From assembly GCF_017304635.1 (NCBI RefSeq), contig NZ_JAFKMA010000006.1:80739-144738 (forward strand): a DNA stretch of 64,000 bases. The letters run 5' to 3'. The notes under the pieces are model-generated. The model did not search any database and was not told the DNA's origin. It saw nothing but the letters and a program-made list of their open reading frames with translations. The DNA comes from Sphingomonas sp. GTDB lineage: Bacteria; Pseudomonadota; Alphaproteobacteria; Sphingomonadales; Sphingomonadaceae. Shown here piece by piece: positions 54,206 to 62,167 of this stretch. Position numbers and translations under genes: made by a program. Numbering within the stretch: the first letter of the stretch is position 1; each line of letters starts with the position of its first letter.

Positions 54206-55525
54206 ATGGAAACGCTCTCTGTTCGATACTTGCCGCCCGCTGCTCTTGTAGAAAATGCGCGTAATGCCCGCGTTCACTCGCCTAGCCAGGTCGCAAAGCT
54301 CGCACGCGCGATAAAGCGGTTCGGGTTCACCAACCCGATCATCGTCGACGCCGACGCGATGGTGCTGTGTGGTCATGGTCGCTTACTCGCAGCCAAGAAG
54401 CTTGGCTTGGCGACAGTCCCGACCGTCGAGCTTCGCTACATGACGCCAGCGCAAAAACGTGCGTTTGTCCTCGCCGATAATCAGCTCGGGGACGAGTCCA
54501 AGTTCGACAAGCGAGTGTTGGCGTTGGAGCTCGAAGAGCTTCTCCAGCTCGAGGATCCAGATTTCGAGATCGACGAGATCGGGTTCGAGTTGCCGGAGAT
54601 CGACGCGCTTATCGACGGCCTCCATCGCGGAACGACAGAGTCGGAAGCGCCAGAGCCTGGCACCGTTCCGGCAATCGCTCGGCGCGGTGATCTGTGGCAG
54701 ATCGGTAAACACCTGCTGTTCTGCGGCGATGCGCTTGATCCGCTGAGCTACGGGCCGCTGCTCAATGGCGAGCCGGCCAGGATCGTCTTTACGGATCCAC
54801 CCTACAACTGCCGCATCGGTGGAAACGTCTCGGGGCTTGGCAAGATCAAGCATCGCGAGTTCGTCCAAGCGACCGGCGAGATGAGCGATGCGGAGTTCGC
54901 CGCTTTTTTGACGACGATGCTCAGCAACCTCAAAGCCAACAGCGTTGATGGCTCGATCCATTACGTGTGCATGGATTTTCGCCAGATCGCTCTCTTGATC
55001 AACGCCGGCAAGTCCGTGTTCGGCGAACTGAAGAACCTGTGTGTCTGGGACAAGGGTCACGGTTCGATGGGGGCATTTTATAGGGGCCAACATGAGCTGA
55101 TCGCGGTCTTCAAGAACGGCAAGGCACCGCACCTCAATCAAGTGCAACTCGGTCGTTTCGGTCGAAATCGCACGAACGTCTGGTCGTATCCGGGAATGGC
55201 CGGCTTCCAGCGCGATCGGGATAAGAAGCTGGCGCTGCACTCCACGGTTAAACCGACCGCGCTGGTCGGTGACGCAATCCTCGATGCGTCAAACCCTGGC
55301 GATCTGGTGCTCGATCCGTTTTGCGGCTCAGGCACGACGCTGATCGCGGCGCACCGCACTAATCGCCGCTGCTGCGCCGTCGAGCTCGACCCCCGCTATG
55401 TCGACGTCGCTCTTCATCGAGTGGCGGAAGCGACCGGCCTCGAGCCGGTCAATCTGTGGACTGGCCTCACCGCCAACCAGACTGCCGAAATCGCCAAAAC
55501 CAACACTCCAACCAAGGAAATGTGA
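54206..55525 (+). CDS. ParB/Srx-like domain fused to a DNA methyltransferase
   Basis: The 439-aa protein has an N-terminal ParB-like nuclease domain (1-105; NARVHSPSQVAKLARAIKRFGFTNPIIVD, CGHGRLLAAKKLG at 55-67) and a beta-class N4/N6 DNA methyltransferase with DPPY at 197-200 and DPFCGSGTT at 370-378. The frame continues upstream, but the ATG at 54206 opens the conserved part. Such fusions are common in phages and mobile islands, often as orphan methylases; no restriction enzyme is next to it. The DUF5681 gene follows after one base. Confidence 0.9.
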   Translation: METLSVRYLPPAALVENARNARVHSPSQVAKLARAIKRFGFTNPIIVDADAMVLCGHGRLLAAKKLGLATVPTVELRYMTPAQKRAFVLADNQLGDESKFDKRVLALELEELLQLEDPDFEIDEIGFELPEIDALIDGLHRGTTESEAPEPGTVPAIARRGDLWQIGKHLLFCGDALDPLSYGPLLNGEPARIVFTDPPYNCRIGGNVSGLGKIKHREFVQATGEMSDAEFAAFLTTMLSNLKANSVDGSIHYVCMDFRQIALLINAGKSVFGELKNLCVWDKGHGSMGAFYRGQHELIAVFKNGKAPHLNQVQLGRFGRNRTNVWSYPGMAGFQRDRDKKLALHSTVKPTALVGDAILDASNPGDLVLDPFCGSGTTLIAAHRTNRRCCAVELDPRYVDVALHRVAEATGLEPVNLWTGLTANQTAEIAKTNTPTKEM

Positions 55526-55526
55526 G

Positions 55527-55937
55527 ATGAGTAAGGGACGTAAAGGTGGATCGGACGACTATGAAGTGGGCTACAAGAAACCGCCCACCCACACGCGGTT
55601 CAAGCCCGGCAACCAAGCAGCCTCCACGTCGGACAAACCCCGGCGCCGCAAATCCCTGACGCTCGATCAGATGCTAGCACGCGTCTTGAAACAGAGTCGT
55701 TCTGTACGCCTGCCCGACGGTCGTACGGAGCGGAGGGCCAATCTTGAATTGATTGCGCAAAAGCTCGTGGCGATGGCGCTGTCGAACGAGCCGCGGCAGG
55801 TCCGGGTTGCGATCAATGCCATACGTGAGGTCAACCCGTTACTCGACGATCCGGCATCCAAAAGCCTCAAAGTCGAATTTGTTAATCCAACGAACTGGGA
55901 TGAAATTGAGCGTCTGAGCAAGAAAAAGAAAGAGTAG
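55527..55937 (+). CDS. DUF5681 domain-containing protein
   Basis: The 136-aa basic protein starts MSKGRKGGSDDYEVGYKKPPTHTRFKPGNQAASTSDKPRRRK, the DUF5681 signature (VGYKKPPxHTRFKPGxS), followed by a helical part (LDQMLARVLKQSRSVRLPDGRTERRANLELIAQKLVAMAL). It lies one base after the methylase stop and is surely in the same operon. DUF5681 proteins are found beside phage-type methylases and terminases; a DNA-binding or packaging role is inferred only. Confidence 0.85.
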   Translation: MSKGRKGGSDDYEVGYKKPPTHTRFKPGNQAASTSDKPRRRKSLTLDQMLARVLKQSRSVRLPDGRTERRANLELIAQKLVAMALSNEPRQVRVAINAIREVNPLLDDPASKSLKVEFVNPTNWDEIERLSKKKKE

Positions 55938-55995
55938 CAAGATTTCGTTGGCGAGAGGTTGGGGCGATTTGCATCCGGCCTCTCGCCTTTTGTCA

Positions 55996-56676
55996 TCAAC
56001 GATTGCAAGCCGACGGCAACGAGGTTGCCGCGCTGGCCAGCGCCGAGGCTGCTTTGAATTCGATCGATCCAGGTGTGACACTTATGATCGTTAGAGCAAC
56101 GTCACGGATTTGGAGTACGCGAGTGTACGCTGGAGCCGTGTACGTTTCATCGGCAACTGTGCCATTGTCCTCGGTCTCTTCGCGATAGCGGAACACCATT
56201 CGGCCGCCGCTCATGCTGACCAAGTCGATAGAGCGCTCTATGCTCGATCCCGGCTCGACCACTTGCATCTTTTGATAACGCACCTTGGTATCAAGGTCAT
56301 AGCCGCGGCCCGACACGTCCTTGGCGACACGATCGAACGTGCAATCGCCATCGTCGTCGAGCAGGCAGACGTTGTTGGTCACGCTGCATGCTTTGAATGC
56401 TGCTTTAGATTTTACGCGCGTCATTGGGTCGTAAGCAGCGACGCTATAGACGTCAATCAGGACGCGCTTTCTCACTGCTTGCATGATCCGCGCACCTTCA
56501 ACGACGATCGCGCGCTCGTCCGTCCAGATCGGCCGTCCGACCCGACCGGTCGCCTGGACGCCGGCAGGCGGTTCAAACCGATGCGTTTCGTTCGCCGTCT
56601 GAGCAACGCCTGAGCCAGACATCGCCAAGCTCGCAGCGTTCAGCCCGATGACCACCATTTTTGCCGCCTGCCTCAT
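55996..56676 (-). CDS. Exported hypothetical protein
   Basis: The 226-aa product has a signal peptide (MRQAAKMVVIGLNAASLAMSGSGVAQ). The mature part contains VEGARIMQAVRKRVLIDVYSVAAYDP, CSVTNNVCLLDDDGDCTFDRVAKDVSGRGYDLDTKVRY and ERSIDLVSMSGGRMVFRYREETEDNG, with three or more Cys, and no domain I know. GGAGA five to nine bases upstream of the ATG at 56676 decides the start over upstream frames. It is divergent from the small XRE gene with a dyad between them. Confidence 0.7.
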   Translation of the reverse strand: MRQAAKMVVIGLNAASLAMSGSGVAQTANETHRFEPPAGVQATGRVGRPIWTDERAIVVEGARIMQAVRKRVLIDVYSVAAYDPMTRVKSKAAFKACSVTNNVCLLDDDGDCTFDRVAKDVSGRGYDLDTKVRYQKMQVVEPGSSIERSIDLVSMSGGRMVFRYREETEDNGTVADETYTAPAYTRVLQIRDVALTIISVTPGSIEFKAASALASAATSLPSACNR

Positions 56677-56741
56677 ATTATCTCCGTCGACTATCAGTGA
56701 CATTACAGAGCCGAGTGCATGGCGGACAGTCAACTCAATTG

Positions 56742-56770
56742 TCACTCATCGTCTGTAGATTGTTGAGTGA
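56742..56770. promoter_or_regulatory. Dyad TCACTCA...TGAGTGA in the divergent intergenic region
   Basis: A perfect seven-base inverted repeat with a 15-base centre lies 21 bases before the GTG of the XRE gene and 65 bases before the exported-protein gene. It is a plausible operator for autorepression by the XRE protein. Confidence 0.5.
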
Positions 56771-56791
56771 CGCCGGCGCTCATCCTCGCGC

Positions 56792-56995
56792 GTGGATATT
56801 CGTCAACGCCTCGCCCGCAATTTGCGGCGGCTGCGCCAGGAGCGGGGCTGGAGCCAGGAGGATTTTGCTGACCGGGCGGGTATCCATCGCACCTATGTCA
56901 GCGATATCGAGCGGGGTGCGCGAAATCCCACGATCACCGTGGTAGAAAAGTTAGCTGGCCCGCTGGATGCGAGCGCGAGCGAATTGCTCGCCTAA
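56792..56995 (+). CDS. Small XRE-family transcriptional regulator
   Basis: The 67-aa protein is one Cro/C1 HTH domain: IRQRLARNLRRLRQERGWSQEDFADRAGIHRTYVSDIERGARNPTITVVEKLAGPLDASASELL. It starts at GTG with no clear ribosome site. Solitary small XRE regulators of this type control restriction-modification or mobile-element genes (C-protein-like); the methylase at 54206 is a possible target. Confidence 0.85.
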   Translation: MDIRQRLARNLRRLRQERGWSQEDFADRAGIHRTYVSDIERGARNPTITVVEKLAGPLDASASELLA

Positions 56996-57659
56996 CCCAT
57001 CTCATCACGAAAGCTGCCTATCGCCTTCAGTCGTGTGCCAAGCCTTTGTCGTTGGCGGAGGCGCCATGACACACGAGGAATTGATCGAAGTGCTGCTCAG
57101 CAAGGCCGGCGGCATGCTCTAGGATGCGAGCGCCGTCGCGGTCTCTCGAACCGAGCGCTCAGCGATTTCTGCGCGCGTCGCCTCCGTCCAGCGATCCGTT
57201 GATGACGCGGGCGTTTTGGCGCGCGCGGCGAGGGTAATAGCGACGTCGTTGATGAGCCTAAGCTAGCGAAATCTATCCAGTTCGCTGACGTATCACAGAA
57301 GCAAGTTCCTTATGCTGCAGCAGTGCGAATGATGGCTATCGAGAAGGTTGTGGCCAACGTCGTGCATCGGGCGCCCAACTGGTTGTGGCATGATCTCATG
57401 TAAGACGTTCGCTCTGCACGGACGGCGGCTGAAGAGGCATTGGCGGCTATAATCGTCCGCGCGTTGGCGGGATACCCGGATTGAACGACAGGAAATGGGC
57501 CGGTAGCAGACAGTCGCCTTGTGGCGCGTCGGTAAGGGAAAGCAGACTTTCGCTGTTGGCATCGTCCGTGGCCCGAATGTGAGCCGCCTATCGGCCGCGA
57601 TTTTCAATTACCAATCTCGGGGACGTCAAACGCAAAACTCATTTTAACAGGGCAAGCAT
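56996..57659. other. Decayed intergenic region with a short frame at 57066-57122
   Basis: About 660 bases without a convincing gene. One short frame (57066-57122; MTHEELIEVLLSKAGGML, 18 aa) has a good GGAGG ribosome site five bases upstream and ends at once; it may be a truncated gene. A minus-strand frame of 104 codons (57293-57607) has poor codon use and I do not accept it. The region looks like the debris of lost genes between the XRE gene and the Gabija-like operon. Confidence 0.5.
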
Positions 57660-59423
57660 TCATTCAAGTCCGGCCTGCGCAATGAACGGGGTCGGCGTGT
57701 TCTTCCAGTGTGACTGATCGGACGCGACGACAAGGACGCGCTTGGCACGGGTCAGGCCGACATAGAATAGTCGCCGAGACTCGTCATACGCTTCCTGCGT
57801 CGATGTCGAGAAATGCGGGATACTGCCATTGTTCATGCAGATCAGAGCGACCCCATCGAACTCGCGCCCCTTGGAATTGTGCAGCGTGATAAGCTTAAGC
57901 GCATGCTCGGGATTGGCGAACAGGCCCATATCGGAGATCAGCAGATTCGCGAGATCGACCTTGCTGGCCTGCATGTCGGACAGCATCTCCTCGGCGGAAT
58001 CGATTAGCGGCTGTTTGGCGCTGCCCGGCAACCATTCCTCGCGTTCGAGATAGTCACCAGCCTCGCGGGAGATGGCGCGCAGCCAAGCGACGCCGCCGGG
58101 ATACCGGTCGGCGAGTTCGCGAGCGAGATAGATCAGGCCGAGCGCCACGCGACGCCCCTGATAGCTGAATAAATCGTAGCGCGAGTTCCCGGTGAGATCA
58201 CCGATAAGCCGAAACAGCGCCCGCTCGACACCCGGGAGTCCGAGGTAATTGTCGGCCTCGGCGCACGCTCCAAGTTGCTCGGCAAGTCCGGCAAGCAGAC
58301 GCCGACGCTTATACGGACGCGCACCCGGACCGAAGACCGGGACGTCGAATTCGCGGAGAGCGCGGGCGACTGGGATGAGATGCGTCCACCATGGCGCAAG
58401 TATCGCGGCCTTGCCAAGCGGGATGCCGGCATCCTGCAGGGCGGGCAGGAAATGGTCGGTGATTGCATCGATCGGCCGGCCGACATGGACGTAGTTCACG
58501 TGCGCCGCGAGCTGGGCTGCATCACCCGCCGACTGCATCCCCGGCACCGTCGGGATGAGTGTTGATGCAGTGCTGACTATCGCCGGCCCGCATCGGAAGT
58601 TGCCAGTCAGGACCGTATCGCGGTGCGCGTCGATCTGATCGCCGAACTGCTCGGCGAGTTCGGGGCGAGCGCCGGCAAAGCGCATGATCGACTGGTTCTG
58701 ATCACCCACGAGAAAGAAGCGGGTGTGGAGGAAGTGCCGGAGCGCCCCGAAGATGGCAATCTGGATGTCTGTGGTGTCCTGGAATTCGTCGATCAGCAGC
58801 CAAGCAAAGCGGCTCGCGATACCGCGTCCGACAAACGGGTACTGTTCGAGTATCTTCCATGAATAATAGAGGATCATCCCGAAATCGAGATATCCGTGGG
58901 CGCGGACTCGCTCCCAATAGAGCGCAGCGGATTCATTGGTGACGATACCGGTCTCGATACCCTGGCCGCAGGGTTCGCCGTTCACGTCGATGCGAAGCGA
59001 TTCATAGTCTTCGAACACCTGCCCGGCGGGCGTGCGACCGAAGGCGTCCTCGACCGCCGTCACGATCTGCTCGAATAGGCTGTTCTCGCGAGAGAGCACC
59101 TGAAACGACGCTGGCACCTCTGGAATCAACCAACTGTAGGGACGGGCAATGAATTGCAGGCAGAAAGCGTGGATCGTGGAGATTTCACAGCGGTCCGCGA
59201 TCGCATTGTTCCCGTAGGTGCGTAAGCGGGCCTCGATCTCGTCGACCGCGGCATTGGTATAGGTGATGCAGCCGATGAACTTAGGCGTGCCGACGACCTG
59301 ATCGGCCAGCGTCAGCAGTTTGGCGAGAATGACCCGCGTCTTGCCGCTGCCTGGGCAAGCCGTCAGCAGTAGATTGCCGTCATGTTCGACCGCCTCGCGC
59401 TGTTCGGGTGTCAGCCGGATCAT
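57660..59423 (-). CDS. gajB: UvrD/Rep-type helicase, GajB-like
   Basis: The 587-aa SF1A helicase has Walker A TACPGSGKT (21-29), motif Ia ITYTNAAVDEIEARL, motif II IDEFQDTTD (212-219), motif III VGDQNQSIMRFAGA, and motifs V/VI LITLHNSKGREFDGVAL and RRLFYVGLTRAKRVLVVA. It is shorter than UvrD, as GajB is. The ATG at 59423 overlaps the stop of the nuclease gene (ATGA); an upstream start with a 16-base overlap is possible. The pairing with an OLD-family nuclease in this order is the Gabija layout. Confidence 0.85.
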   Translation of the reverse strand: MIRLTPEQREAVEHDGNLLLTACPGSGKTRVILAKLLTLADQVVGTPKFIGCITYTNAAVDEIEARLRTYGNNAIADRCEISTIHAFCLQFIARPYSWLIPEVPASFQVLSRENSLFEQIVTAVEDAFGRTPAGQVFEDYESLRIDVNGEPCGQGIETGIVTNESAALYWERVRAHGYLDFGMILYYSWKILEQYPFVGRGIASRFAWLLIDEFQDTTDIQIAIFGALRHFLHTRFFLVGDQNQSIMRFAGARPELAEQFGDQIDAHRDTVLTGNFRCGPAIVSTASTLIPTVPGMQSAGDAAQLAAHVNYVHVGRPIDAITDHFLPALQDAGIPLGKAAILAPWWTHLIPVARALREFDVPVFGPGARPYKRRRLLAGLAEQLGACAEADNYLGLPGVERALFRLIGDLTGNSRYDLFSYQGRRVALGLIYLARELADRYPGGVAWLRAISREAGDYLEREEWLPGSAKQPLIDSAEEMLSDMQASKVDLANLLISDMGLFANPEHALKLITLHNSKGREFDGVALICMNNGSIPHFSTSTQEAYDESRRLFYVGLTRAKRVLVVASDQSHWKNTPTPFIAQAGLE

Positions 59424-61228
59424 TCGGTGAGCCACTCATAGGCCTGCTCGATATAGGGCGGCAGATCGGTCGCGAGATTAGCGTAGCGCGCCGCTATTTG
59501 CGCGAAACGCGCTTTGCCAAAGCGCTTGGCGGCATTGAGCGTGATACGGCCAAGCTCAACGCGCAGCGCCGTCTCATCGACGACGTCCATGCCCCCGAGC
59601 GCAAGCGTTGCGAGCCCATTCTCCATCTGCGCTAGAATCTGCGGGGCGCCGAGAGCACGAACTGTCTCGATCAGCATTGGCAGGCGCCCGACCGATACCA
59701 GTTCGCGTTCGAAAGTGGTGGCGCCCGCGAATGTGTTCACAAAGTCGCTTTCCAGTGCCACCAAATTGGGAGCATCGGCTTCCGCATTAAAGTCCTCGGC
59801 GTCGGACGGCGTCATGTCAGCATCAGCCACGATGGCGCACTTCTTTTCGAGCGAGCCAGCGCGGAACAGCTTGGCATAGACGTCGAAATGGACGCCATGA
59901 ATCGCGATAACCGAGATGCCGAGCCGCTCGAGCTTTACGCCGTACACCTGCTCGATCAACGCCGGGATCAGGAACATCTCGGCTGGCCCTTCGACCAGCA
60001 TGACCTTGCGGGCGTAGAGCAATGCGCTTTTGGTTGCGTCGAGATAGCGTTCGAGATCAGCAATCTCCGGCGCGGTCAGCGCTGCGTTGAGCGCGAGATT
60101 GCCCGCAGCAATCGTCGCGTCCTCGCGCTTAGTGAGCGATACAATGCTGCTCAGCGGAACCTGTGAGGTCACCTGGGTGCTGTGACTGGTCAAGATGGTC
60201 TGCACGCCGATTGCGCGCAATGCAGCGATCAGCGAAAATTGCAGCTGGGGATGGAGATGCGCTTCGGGCTCCTCAAGCAAGATCAACTGGCCGGCTGAGC
60301 GGTCGAGCGCAATCCGCCGCTGGAGATATTCCATCAGGATCGCGATGTAGAGGATGTTGTTCATGCCAAGACCGTTGCGGCCAGGTTCAAACGAGGTGAG
60401 CGACAGGTCCGACAGAATGATTTTTAGATTGCGGATGATTGCGCGGAAGGTCGCGGCGGACAGGCCGAGCGTAGCGTCCATCTCGAACGCCGGGCCGGAG
60501 ACGTCTTTGAACCGCGCGTCGATTGCCGCTGCTATCTGTGCGATAGTCGCCGAGTTCGCGATTGCCTGATTGGCGTGGTCGAGGATGGCAATCAGGGCGT
60601 CCTGCTCGGCCGCATCGATTTCGAAGGCCTCGATCAGGCGGACAAGCGGTGACTGGCGGGGATTGCGCAGGTCGTTCTCCACATCGCGGAGCGCGGGCAG
60701 ATGAACGAGAAGGTAAGATTGTAAGTCGGCGAAGCGCACGGACTCGCCAATCCCTTCGTCATCCCACGCAATGTCGGTGAGGTCGATCGCGGGATCACCC
60801 CCACCGCGGATTTCCCACTGATAATCCTCAAGGGTTAGCGTCCCGGGTACGATGTCGCCACTCGCAAGCTTCTCCCTTACAGCTGGACGTGGACGGAAGC
60901 GGTAAAATATGCGCGCACGATCTGCGGCGGTCTTCCAGGTGCTGACCAGTGCTTCTTCGTTCACCTTGCCTTCGAACCCAGTCAGCTCGATGCCGATCAG
61001 AACCTGGCTTGGCTCGGCAACATCGATCGCGGAATGGATGTCCTCGCGCAGCAGTGACCGGAAACTCGACGGCAACATATTGTCGAGACAGATCTGGACC
61101 GCCCGCAGTATCGCGGTCTTGCCGGTGTTGTTCTCGCCGATAATGCAGCACAGATCATCAGCGACATTTACGTCGAGGGACGCGAAGGCGCGAAAGTTCT
61201 GAATGACGATCCGAGCTACCCGCATCAT
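59420..61228 (-). CDS. gajA: OLD-family ATPase-TOPRIM nuclease, GajA-like
   Basis: The 602-aa protein has an ABC-type ATPase: Walker A IIGENNTGKT (29-38), signature-like NGLGMNN (285-291), Walker B LILLEEPEAHLHP (315-327), HSTQV switch (349-353). A TOPRIM domain follows with LVEGPAE (411-417) and VADADMTP (467-473), the metal-binding acidic residues of the nuclease. GajA has this order and a similar size and nicks DNA when nucleotide levels fall. GGTGA upstream supports the ATG at 61228. It is divergent from the cassette at 61535. Confidence 0.85.
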   Translation of the reverse strand: MMRVARIVIQNFRAFASLDVNVADDLCCIIGENNTGKTAILRAVQICLDNMLPSSFRSLLREDIHSAIDVAEPSQVLIGIELTGFEGKVNEEALVSTWKTAADRARIFYRFRPRPAVREKLASGDIVPGTLTLEDYQWEIRGGGDPAIDLTDIAWDDEGIGESVRFADLQSYLLVHLPALRDVENDLRNPRQSPLVRLIEAFEIDAAEQDALIAILDHANQAIANSATIAQIAAAIDARFKDVSGPAFEMDATLGLSAATFRAIIRNLKIILSDLSLTSFEPGRNGLGMNNILYIAILMEYLQRRIALDRSAGQLILLEEPEAHLHPQLQFSLIAALRAIGVQTILTSHSTQVTSQVPLSSIVSLTKREDATIAAGNLALNAALTAPEIADLERYLDATKSALLYARKVMLVEGPAEMFLIPALIEQVYGVKLERLGISVIAIHGVHFDVYAKLFRAGSLEKKCAIVADADMTPSDAEDFNAEADAPNLVALESDFVNTFAGATTFERELVSVGRLPMLIETVRALGAPQILAQMENGLATLALGGMDVVDETALRVELGRITLNAAKRFGKARFAQIAARYANLATDLPPYIEQAYEWLTE

Positions 61229-61478
61229 TTTCACCCACATGGTCGGCGACGAAGGATCACCACGACGCAAATCGATTGAATCATGCCCGTTAACAAGACA
61301 AGCACGTTCACAGAGGCTGCACCGGATCGGATTATTTCCTAGGAATTTCCGATGACGGCCCCTGTGCCGCTTGGCAGCTGCGGCTTCGTGAGCCGGGCAC
61401 GGAAAGCGGGGCCTTCAATCATCGGTCAAGCGACCGAAGTCGTGAGGCATCGAGGCACGATACTGCTGAACGGCCAGC

Positions 61479-61531
61479 TTGCGTTTAATTATTACGCCCT
61501 CTATAGTGGGCGTAATTATTAAACGGAGAGG
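61479..61531 (+). promoter_or_regulatory. Promoter embedded in an 18-bp inverted repeat
   Basis: CGTTTAATTATTACGCCC (61482-61499) and GGGCGTAATTATTAAACG (61508-61525) are inverted with one mismatch around an eight-base spacer. A -35 TTGCGT (61479-61484) and a -10 TATAGT (61502-61507) are 17 bases apart, so the -10 box sits in the spacer. GGAGAGG (61525-61531) is the ribosome site of the next gene. A repressor bound here would block the promoter directly. Confidence 0.75.
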
Positions 61532-61534
61532 CCG

Positions 61535-62167
61535 ATGCCCGCGTTCGCTACGGCAATCATTCAAGGTGATGCAACAGTCGCCGCCCGGCTGGCCGACTTC
61601 GGGCTCGTCCCAGATCAGCTTCTGGCCGTGGCTAGGACCGCGCGAGCCTGGGCCGACGACGCTAGCCCCCTTATGCCGGTCAATGCCCCAGGGACACTGG
61701 CATACATCCACGGCGTCATGGAACTTCGTCAGCAAATGCTCGACGGCAGCTACACCGTGGATCGCACCTGCGGAATAGAGGCGGTGGTGAACCGCGACCG
61801 CCGCATTCGCATCGCGTTTCAGAACGTCGACCGGGCCTGTGACCCGAATTTCCCGCCTAGTCCACGATCATCCAAAGGTAGCGCCTCCGAACTTCTTTGC
61901 GGCCCGACCTTGTTCGAATACTCAGGCGTCGATACCGGCCCACTAACCGGTGTAATTTCAGACGGCGTGCCGACCTACTACGCGATGGTGGGCGAGGACG
62001 GCAGCGTTGAGTTGTCCCATCCGGTTATTAGCAACGGATCTTTCGTCCAGTTCCACGAGCGAATCCTGATCTCAGCGCCGGACGCTGATTGGGCCGATAC
62101 CATTGATCCAGATACCGGGCCTGTCGAGGACTTCGACATCCCAGTTCGTTTCAAAACTGGCGTATGA
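61535..62167 (+). CDS. Unknown protein, first gene of an XRE-ImmA/IrrE cassette
   Basis: The 210-aa protein starts MPAFATAIIQGDATVAARLADFGLVPDQLLAVARTARAWADDASPLMPVNAPGTLAYIHGVMELRQQMLDG and has no motif I recognise; the second half is beta-rich (LLCGPTLFEYSGVDTGPLTGVISDG, VELSHPVISNGSFVQFHERILIS). It is soluble and slightly acidic. GGAGAGG precedes the ATG. Its stop overlaps the metallopeptidase start (ATGA). By analogy with toxin-antitoxin pairs whose partner is an XRE-ImmA protein, it may be the effector; this is inference. Confidence 0.75.
   Translation: MPAFATAIIQGDATVAARLADFGLVPDQLLAVARTARAWADDASPLMPVNAPGTLAYIHGVMELRQQMLDGSYTVDRTCGIEAVVNRDRRIRIAFQNVDRACDPNFPPSPRSSKGSASELLCGPTLFEYSGVDTGPLTGVISDGVPTYYAMVGEDGSVELSHPVISNGSFVQFHERILISAPDADWADTIDPDTGPVEDFDIPVRFKTGV

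Noticed and set aside
57293-57607. A 104-codon minus-strand frame in the decayed region
   Set aside because: Poor codon use, no motif, no ribosome site; treated as non-coding.
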